Assembly (NCBI GenBank): GCA_028868335.1
Contig: JAGWUU010000029.1
Location: 1 to 17,397 of the forward strand
Length of the DNA stretch: 17,397 bases
Direction: 5' to 3'
DNA from: Sphingomonadales bacterium
GTDB taxonomy: Bacteria; Pseudomonadota; Alphaproteobacteria; Sphingomonadales; Sphingomonadaceae
Shown here in pieces: positions 12,201 to 17,397 of this stretch. Position 1 is the first letter of the stretch; each line of letters starts with the position of its first letter. Made by a program: the position numbers and the translations under genes. The notes beneath the pieces were generated by a model. That model made no database searches. It was given only the letters and a program-made list of their open reading frames with translations, and was not told the DNA's origin.

Positions 12201-14917
12201 GCGGGATTCTCGCGTTTTACGGAGGCTCCAAAAGCACCGGAAGCGACCCGTTGTAAAGCCTCGTCCAGTGTCAGGCGCGTTACCGGCGTGCCTTCGGGGA
12301 AGGCCGACAGCAGGCGGCTGGGGAAGGCGGCGGAGAGGACGACGAAATGCCCGTGATCCTCGCGGCTGCGGATCAGGCGACCGAAGGCCTGGGCGAGGCG
12401 AGCGCGAATGATCGCGTCGTCATAGCTTGCGCCGTTCCCGGCGAGGCGGCGAGCGCGATGGAGGATCGAGGGCTTGGGCCACGGCACCTGCTCCATCACC
12501 ACCAGCCGCAGCGAATGGCCGGGCACGTCCACCCCGTCGCGCAAGGCGTCGGTGCCGAGCAGCGAAGCGCGCGGATCGTCGCGGAAGATGTCGACCAGCG
12601 TGCCGGTGTCGATCGGATCGACATGCTGGGCATAGAGCGGCAACCCGCCGCGGGCGAGGCGGTCGGCGATCCGGCCGTGAACCGCGCGCAACCGCCGGAT
12701 CGCAGTGAACAGCCCCAGCGCACCGCCCTGCGATGCCTCGATCAACCGGCCATAGGCGCCCGCCAGTGCGGCCAGGTCGCCCTTCGTCACGTCGGTAACG
12801 ATCAGCACTTCGGCCTGGGTGGCGTAGTCGAACGGGCTGGCAAAGCTTGACAGGCGCGGGGTGAGGCCAAGGACATCCGCGCCGCTGCGCCCGATCGCGC
12901 CCTGCCACCCGTCATCGGTTCCATCCCTGAGCGTGGCCGAGGTAATCATCACCCCATGCGCAGGTTCGAGCACGGTGCGCGCGAAGGGCTTCATCGGATC
13001 GAGCCAGCGGCGATGAATGCCGACGTCAAATTCCCGCGCCTCGGCGCGCTCGACTGCGAGCCAGTCGACGAATTCGGGATCGGCCGGACCGCCAAGCCGG
13101 TTGAGCAGCGCTTCCCACGCCGCCAGCAGGTCGATCCGCCAGGCAAGCGAGTGGCGCGCGCCTTCGATCCGGGCGCGACCCGCGCCATCGAGCCAATCGG
13201 GCGGTTCGGACAGGATCGCCTCGAGCCGGACGCCAAGCCGGATCAGCGGACCGCGCAGTTCGGCCAGCGCGGCTTGGGCGGCTCCAGCGCGTTCGATGAA
13301 ATCGCCGTCAAGCTGTGCTGCTTCCGTCTCCAGCCCATAACCGGCCTCCTGCCCGCCGCTCTCATCGCGGGCGTAAACGCAGGCGCGCACGGCGGCGAGC
13401 AGTTCCTCGATAGGGCCGGAGGGCGTGTTGTCTCCCAGTCGTTGCAGCCATCCGTCGCCGGGCAATGCCTCGGCGGCATGGCGCGCGGCGGCGATCGCCT
13501 TGCCGCCTGCCTCGTCATAGCTGGCAACGTCGGCCAGCCGCGCCGAGAGGCCGCGCCGCCGGCCCTTCGATCCGCGTTCGGGTCCGATCACCCAGCGGCG
13601 CAGTTCGATCGTCTCCGCCCCGGTCAGCGCGGCGGCGAAGGTTGAATCCGCTGCCTCGAAAACATGATGGCCCTCGTCGAACACGATCCGGGTCGGGCGC
13701 TGTGCGGCATCCCTGCCGCGCGCGGCGTTGACCATGACGAGGGCGTGGTTGGCAATCACCAGATCCGCCTGGGCAGAGGCGCGCGCGGCGCGCTCGATGA
13801 AGCATTTGCGGTAGTGCGGACAGCCGGCATAGACGCATTCGCCACGCCGGTCGGTCAGCGCCGCAACGCCGCGCTGACGGAACAGGGTGCCGAGCCAGCC
13901 GGGTAGATCGCCGCCGATCATGTCGCCGTCCTGGCTGAAGGCGGCCCAGCGCGCCACGAGTTGCGCGAGGGTCGCGGCCCGGCCGGAAAATCCGCCCTGG
14001 AGCGCGTCCTCGAGATTGAGCAGGCACAGGTAGTTCTCGCGCCCCTTGCGCACCACTACCGGGCGCGAGCCGTCGGCGCGTCGATCACCCCAGGCGCGGC
14101 GGCTTTCGCGGCGAAGCTGGCGTTGCAGCGCCTTGGTATAGGTGGAGACCCAGACCGTTCCGCCCGACTGTTCGGCCCACACCGAGGCGGGGGCGAGATA
14201 GCCCAGCGTCTTGCCGATCCCGGTTCCGGCCTGGGCCAGCAGCAGGTGCGGCTGGCCCTCGGCGCGGCGCGGGAAGAAGGCGTGGGCGGCCTCTTCGGCA
14301 TAGGCGCGTTGGGCCGGGCGCTCCTCCGCGCCGTTGCCGGTCAGCGTTGCGAGGCGACTGGCAACCTCGGCCTCATCGATGATCGCCTGGGCTGGCTGCG
14401 GTCGCTCGGGCGCATCGTCCCATTCGGGCAGGCGAGCGAACAGCCATCGTTCTGCCCTGTCCGGGCGGGTGAGGCGCGGGGTCAGCAGCGCGGCCCACGG
14501 CCAGCGTTGGCGGGTGAGGTTCTGGAGCGCGGTCCAGGCGCCTTCACGCTCGGCCCAGTCGGGTGTCTGGCACCGCGACAGCAATATTTCCGCAGCCTGC
14601 TGCAACAGCGCTGGCACGGCATCGTCGCTCGCCGGTTCGGGCAGGTCGAGCGCGTGGGCCAGCCCTTTGGGCGTCGGCACCACGAACCGCGCCGGATGGA
14701 CGAAGGCGAACAGCTCCAGCAGATCGAGCCCCGAGAGATCCGGGTAACCCAGCCGCGTGGCCACCAGCGGGGCGTTGAGCAGCAGCAGCGGTGTATCGGC
14801 GGCGGCGACGATCGCATCGCCCTTTGCCACCCCGCGCGTCGTCCCGCCGCCGTCGCGCAACCAGCAGCCGCCGTGGCTGGCGTGGAGCGCGGGGAGGGGC
14901 AGGGCGTCGGGCGTCAC
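12197..14917 (-). CDS. XPD/DinG-type Fe-S DNA helicase
   Basis: A 906-residue superfamily 2 helicase of the DinG/XPD group. Walker A is AGTGIGKT (230-237) and the DEAH-like box is DEGH (414-417). Between them lie four cysteines, C298, C361, C366 and C372 (NYLC, then CVYAGCPHYRKC), which match the 4Fe-4S cluster ligands. VIANHALVMVN and the C-terminal QAFGRLIRS (843-851, motif VI) complete the core. The N-terminal ~200 residues are a family-specific extension seen in alphaproteobacterial versions. Such helicases unwind 5'-3' and act on R-loops, G4 DNA or damaged forks. The start is GTG at 14917 with no clear ribosome site, so the N-terminus is less sure. sixA follows with a 4-base overlap. Confidence 0.93.
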   Translation of the reverse strand: MTPDALPLPALHASHGGCWLRDGGGTTRGVAKGDAIVAAADTPLLLLNAPLVATRLGYPDLSGLDLLELFAFVHPARFVVPTPKGLAHALDLPEPASDDAVPALLQQAAEILLSRCQTPDWAEREGAWTALQNLTRQRWPWAALLTPRLTRPDRAERWLFARLPEWDDAPERPQPAQAIIDEAEVASRLATLTGNGAEERPAQRAYAEEAAHAFFPRRAEGQPHLLLAQAGTGIGKTLGYLAPASVWAEQSGGTVWVSTYTKALQRQLRRESRRAWGDRRADGSRPVVVRKGRENYLCLLNLEDALQGGFSGRAATLAQLVARWAAFSQDGDMIGGDLPGWLGTLFRQRGVAALTDRRGECVYAGCPHYRKCFIERAARASAQADLVIANHALVMVNAARGRDAAQRPTRIVFDEGHHVFEAADSTFAAALTGAETIELRRWVIGPERGSKGRRRGLSARLADVASYDEAGGKAIAAARHAAEALPGDGWLQRLGDNTPSGPIEELLAAVRACVYARDESGGQEAGYGLETEAAQLDGDFIERAGAAQAALAELRGPLIRLGVRLEAILSEPPDWLDGAGRARIEGARHSLAWRIDLLAAWEALLNRLGGPADPEFVDWLAVERAEAREFDVGIHRRWLDPMKPFARTVLEPAHGVMITSATLRDGTDDGWQGAIGRSGADVLGLTPRLSSFASPFDYATQAEVLIVTDVTKGDLAALAGAYGRLIEASQGGALGLFTAIRRLRAVHGRIADRLARGGLPLYAQHVDPIDTGTLVDIFRDDPRASLLGTDALRDGVDVPGHSLRLVVMEQVPWPKPSILHRARRLAGNGASYDDAIIRARLAQAFGRLIRSREDHGHFVVLSAAFPSRLLSAFPEGTPVTRLTLDEALQRVASGAFGASVKRENPA

Positions 14918-15158
14918 CAGGCGGTTCTGGCGGGCATGGAACGAAATGTAAACATGGCCGGAACGCGCTCAGCGACAACGCGGATAAACCCGGAAAATCG
15001 TATGTAATCCCCCAAAACAGGAGTAGCAATGCGCGCAGCGGGCCGCGACTCGCCTTTGTTCCCAGGCAGTAAACTTCCGGGGGCTTCCCAATGATCCTGA
15101 AAATATTTTCTTCGCATTGATTTTGCGTTGTTTTCAGAGAATCCTGAGGAGATCGGCC

Positions 15159-15626
15159 ATGAAAGCTGTTACAGTTGCCTGTACCGCCGTTTACTTGATG
15201 TTCGGTGCAAATATCGCGCAAGCGCAAAGCTTTACATTTGAAGCGACTTCCGCTGCGCCGGTCACGGTTGGCGGCCCTGATGCGCGGGGCAATCCGATCG
15301 TTGGCGCCTACTGGACGGGAACCAGTGCGGTGACGTCGGCCGACGGCAAGAAGACCGTCGACAAGTATTCCTGCGTCAGCACCACGCAGCCGGCCAACGC
15401 CAAGATCTTCGACGTCCACACGATCTGCGACGCCGCCAATTCCGAAGGGTCCTACTCGGCGGTCTTTGGCTGCCAGTTCCTCTCCAAGGACATGCAAAGC
15501 ATGGGCTGCGTCGGCGGCCTTACTGGCCGGACCGGGCGCTACGCCGGAATGGGCGGTGGCATTACCTTCGTCGGCAGGTCTGGCAACGGGTCCGGGACCG
15601 GGTCCTGGACCAAGATGAGCAATTGA
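15159..15626 (+). CDS. secreted hypothetical protein, allene oxide cyclase-barrel-like
   Basis: A 155-residue protein of unknown function. It starts with a clear signal peptide (MKAVTVACTAVYLMFGANIAQA, likely cut after AQA at about residue 22), so the mature protein is exported. The mature part is rich in Gly, Ser and Thr, with alternating short strands and four cysteines (C72, C90, C105, C117) that could form two disulfides. The stretch GLTGRTGRYAGMGGG resembles the TG-G-Y/FAG turn of small beta-barrels of the dirigent/allene oxide cyclase type; this is only a motif-level likeness. GAGGAGA at 15146-15152 selects the ATG at 15159 over an upstream in-frame start. It stands alone between a divergent helicase gene and the deaminase operon. 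Confidence 0.75.
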   Translation: MKAVTVACTAVYLMFGANIAQAQSFTFEATSAAPVTVGGPDARGNPIVGAYWTGTSAVTSADGKKTVDKYSCVSTTQPANAKIFDVHTICDAANSEGSYSAVFGCQFLSKDMQSMGCVGGLTGRTGRYAGMGGGITFVGRSGNGSGTGSWTKMSN

Positions 15627-15632
15627 GCTGCG

Positions 15633-15665
15633 GCATCGCGGGCCGGAAAGCCCGACCCGCGATGC
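15633..15665 (+). terminator. hairpin after the secreted protein gene
   Basis: A perfect 10-bp stem GCATCGCGGG / CCCGCGATGC with a 13-base loop, starting six bases after the stop codon. Only a short TCCCTT follows, so the U-tract is poor. Terminator is the likeliest role, separating this gene from the deaminase operon. Confidence 0.5.
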
Positions 15666-15728
15666 TCCCTTGGGCCTGACCCTCGATCCGCGATTGACCG
15701 CACTGGCTCGCCGGTCCAGCCTTGACCC

Positions 15729-16745
15729 ATGCCGAATCCCCGACGCGATGCCTTGATCGCCCGCCTGCCCAAGGCCGAGCTTCACCTTCACATCGAGGGA
15801 TCGCTGGAGCCGGAAATGCTGTTCGCCCTTGCCGCGCGCAACGGTGTGGCGATCCCCTTTGGCTCGGCGGAGGAAGTGCGGGCGGCCTACGATTTCTCCA
15901 ACCTCCAGGATTTCCTCGACATTTATTACCAGGGCATGGGCGTCCTGCTGCACGAGCAGGATTTCTTCGACCTGACCTGGGCCTACCTCCGGCGCGCGGC
16001 GGCGGATAATGTCCGGCACGTCGAGATATTCTTCGATCCGCAGGGCCACACCGAACGGGGCATCGCCTTCGAAACGGTGCTGGACGGGATCGAGCGGGCG
16101 TTGAAGCAGGGCGAGGTCGAACTTGGCATCAGCTATCGGCTGATCATGTGCTTCCTGCGCCATCTGAGCGAGGAGGATGCCGGGATGACACTCGATCAGG
16201 CCGTGCCGCACCTCGGCCGGATCCACGGTGTCGGGCTTGATTCGTCCGAGGTTGGCCACCCGCCCGCCAGGTTTGAACGGGTATTCGCGAGGGCGCGATC
16301 GCTGGGGCTTCACGTTACCGCTCACGCCGGGGAGGAAGGGCCGCCAGCATATGTCCGCGAGGCGCTGGACCTGCTGAAAGTCGAGCGGATCGACCACGGT
16401 AATCGCGCGCTTGAGGACCCGGCACTGGTCGAGCGGCTGGTGAGCGAGGGCATGACGCTGACCGTCTGTCCGTTGTCCAACCTGCGGCTCTGCGTGATCG
16501 GGGACATGGCCGACAGTCCGGTCAGGCGGATGCTGGACCTTGGGTTGAAGGCCACCGTGAATTCCGACGATCCGGCCTACTTCGGTGGCTACATCGGTGA
16601 CAACTTCCGCGCCGTTGCCGAGGCGCTGGACCTGACCGCCGCGGAGATTGTCACCCTTGCTGAAAACAGCTTCACCGGCTCGTTCATGCCGATGGCCGAC
16701 CAGATCGCCTATCTTGCCGAGATCGCCGAGGTGGCGCGTGATTGA
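15729..16745 (+). CDS. adenine (6-aminopurine) deaminase of the adenosine deaminase family
   Basis: A 338-residue zinc hydrolase of the adenosine deaminase superfamily. Metal and catalytic residues are present: H19 and H21 in ELHLHIEG, H199 and E202 in TAHAGEE, H223 in RIDHGN, and D280/D281 in NSDDPAYFGG. The segment EIFFDPQGHTERG (99-111) and the SDDPAYFGGY ending are, to my knowledge, marks of the adenine deaminase branch rather than adenosine deaminase. The predicted reaction is adenine to hypoxanthine. A phosphoribosyltransferase gene overlaps its end by eight bases, which fits purine-base salvage. No strong ribosome site precedes the ATG. Substrate choice is inferred from motifs and context. 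Confidence 0.85.
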   Translation: MPNPRRDALIARLPKAELHLHIEGSLEPEMLFALAARNGVAIPFGSAEEVRAAYDFSNLQDFLDIYYQGMGVLLHEQDFFDLTWAYLRRAAADNVRHVEIFFDPQGHTERGIAFETVLDGIERALKQGEVELGISYRLIMCFLRHLSEEDAGMTLDQAVPHLGRIHGVGLDSSEVGHPPARFERVFARARSLGLHVTAHAGEEGPPAYVREALDLLKVERIDHGNRALEDPALVERLVSEGMTLTVCPLSNLRLCVIGDMADSPVRRMLDLGLKATVNSDDPAYFGGYIGDNFRAVAEALDLTAAEIVTLAENSFTGSFMPMADQIAYLAEIAEVARD

Positions 16746-17298
16746 AAAGACCTGGCTCACCGCTGACCGTCTGCTGGAGGACAGCTACCGCCTTGCCAAC
16801 CAGATCGCCGAATCCGGCTTTCGTCCGACCCACATCGTCGGCATTTGGCGCGGCGGCGCGCCAGTGGGAATCGCTGTGCAGGAACTGCTGCAATACCGCG
16901 GGATCGAAAGCGATCACATCGCCATCCGTACGGCGAGCTATTCGGGCATCGACCAGCAGGACAAGGAAGTGCGGGTCTATGCGCTCGGCTACCTTGTCGA
17001 TACGCTTAACCCCGAGGATCACCTGCTGGTTATCGATGATGTGTTCGATTCCGGCCGCTCGATAGAAGCGTTCCTGCGCGAGCTGGCGGCCCGTTGCCGC
17101 CACAACATGCCGCAGACCGTCCGGGTCGCCACCGTCTATTACAAGCCGAGCCGCAACCGCACAGCGCTGCGGCCCGACTACTATGTCCACGAAACCGAGG
17201 ACTGGCTGGTCTTTCCCCACGAAATCTGCGGCCTGACCCGCGAGGAAATCCGCGCGCACAAGCCGGGAGCGGATTTGATCCTGGGACCGGACGACTGA
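16738..17298 (+). CDS. purine phosphoribosyltransferase-like protein
   Basis: A 186-residue type I phosphoribosyltransferase. The PRPP-binding loop is VIDDVFDSGRS (98-108), preceded by the conserved VGIWRGGAPVG (34-44) and followed by YYKPSRNRTALRPDYYV. It resembles the Hpt-like predicted phosphoribosyltransferase group. The start used is GTG at 16738, overlapping the deaminase stop by eight bases; a longer frame from 16648 lies wholly within the deaminase gene and lacks family sequence. With the deaminase making hypoxanthine, this enzyme would be placed to convert it to IMP using PRPP. Xanthine or guanine as substrates cannot be excluded. Confidence 0.85.
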   Translation: MIEKTWLTADRLLEDSYRLANQIAESGFRPTHIVGIWRGGAPVGIAVQELLQYRGIESDHIAIRTASYSGIDQQDKEVRVYALGYLVDTLNPEDHLLVIDDVFDSGRSIEAFLRELAARCRHNMPQTVRVATVYYKPSRNRTALRPDYYVHETEDWLVFPHEICGLTREEIRAHKPGADLILGPDD

Positions 17299-17324
17299 CT
17301 TCGCACTTGCGAAAACGGCGCAAT

Positions 17325-17340
17325 CGCGCGAAGGCGCGCG
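17325..17340 (+). promoter_or_regulatory. GC hairpin with ribosome-site-like loop upstream of lysK
   Basis: CGCGCG (17325-17330) and CGCGCG (17335-17340) pair perfectly around an AAGG tetraloop, four bases before the ATG at 17345. The only Shine-Dalgarno-like purines (GAAGG) sit at the loop. A weaker TTCGC/GCGAA hairpin lies just upstream (17300-17313) and may be a remnant terminator of the preceding operon. Confidence 0.4.
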
Positions 17341-17344
17341 GGCT

Positions 17345-17397
17345 ATGACCGATGACGCACTGCTCGCCGCCGCACAGGTTTCCAAGGCTTGGCCCTT
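17345..17397 (+). CDS. lysK: N-terminal fragment of probable class I lysyl-tRNA synthetase (3'-truncated by window)
   Basis: Seventeen complete codons are visible before the window ends: MTDDALLAAAQVSKAWP plus two bases consistent with Phe. The SKAWPF segment close to the N-terminus matches my recollection of alphaproteobacterial class I (archaeal-type) lysyl-tRNA synthetases, which continue with EEAR. That enzyme charges tRNA-Lys and replaces the class II LysS of most bacteria. No catalytic motif is within the window, so the call rests on a short N-terminal resemblance and on orientation after the purine salvage pair. Confidence 0.65.
   Translation, partial: MTDDALLAAAQVSKAWP

Noticed and set aside
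14914..15117. A 67-codon minus-strand frame upstream of the helicase gene
   Set aside because: It has no recognisable motif, its end overlaps the helicase start in another frame, and it is not needed to explain the gap. A short leader peptide cannot be excluded.
14544..16760. A 738-codon open frame on the minus strand
   Set aside because: It lies antisense to the deaminase and secreted protein genes and out of frame over the helicase gene. It has no family motifs and is explained by GC-rich codon bias keeping antisense frames open.
1..17397. CRISPR array, insertion sequence or prophage
   Set aside because: No regularly spaced direct repeats, transposase, integrase or phage structural genes were found in any frame; the S24 repressor alone is not evidence of a prophage.

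Overview
The window is about 17.4 kb of GC-rich chromosomal DNA, almost certainly from an alphaproteobacterium of the order Sphingomonadales (Novosphingobium/Sphingobium type). Four things point there. The gene order rpmF-plsX-fabH-ihfA-merR is typical of alphaproteobacteria. The 3' edge holds the beginning of what looks like a class I lysyl-tRNA synthetase. Short palindromic repeats are present that read as RHAELVSAS or VIPAQAGI when translated. Several hypothetical proteins are of a type I associate with sphingomonads. No rRNA, tRNA, CRISPR array, insertion sequence or prophage structural gene is visible.

Layout. 1-534: a 5'-truncated ParD antitoxin and an intact ParE toxin. 544-1215: a nitroreductase. 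1274-3249: cysS, preceded by one palindromic repeat and carrying a second in frame, then a translationally coupled RES-family protein. 3312-3340: a hairpin between convergent genes. 3348-3897: two small leftward genes, one an HTH protein and one of unknown function. These diverge from 4001-5293, an S24 (LexA/CI-like) repressor followed by a YdeI-type protein. The divergent gap has operator-like palindromes inside a candidate promoter. 5294-5550: a gap holding copy A of a dispersed structured element. 5551-6216: a glyoxalase II-like metallo-hydrolase, convergent with a MAPEG membrane protein (6221-6613). 6771-9823: rpmF-plsX-fabH-ihfA-merR. The 59-residue rpmF is easy to miss. 9893-11326: an aldehyde dehydrogenase. 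11327-11657: a convergent gap with strong hairpins and copy B of the element. 11658-14917: leftward, an XPD/DinG-type Fe-S helicase with an overlapping SixA-like phosphatase gene. 15159-15626: a secreted small protein. 15729-17298: an adenine deaminase-like gene overlapping a phosphoribosyltransferase gene. 17345-17397: the start of probable lysK.

How the genes work together. rpmF-plsX-fabH couples ribosome assembly to phospholipid and fatty-acid initiation, and the ihfA-merR pair adds a nucleoid protein and a regulator. The deaminase and phosphoribosyltransferase form a plausible adenine to hypoxanthine to IMP salvage route. The S24/HTH/unknown/YdeI block is a divergent regulatory module of unknown purpose.

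Most of the window is ordinary housekeeping DNA. The observations I consider least explained are the ~65-bp dispersed intergenic element (5416-5480 and 11456-11520 inverted), the palindromic element inserted in the cysS reading frame, the S24 divergent module with its possibly leaderless promoter, and the orphan RES protein lacking the usual glutamate.
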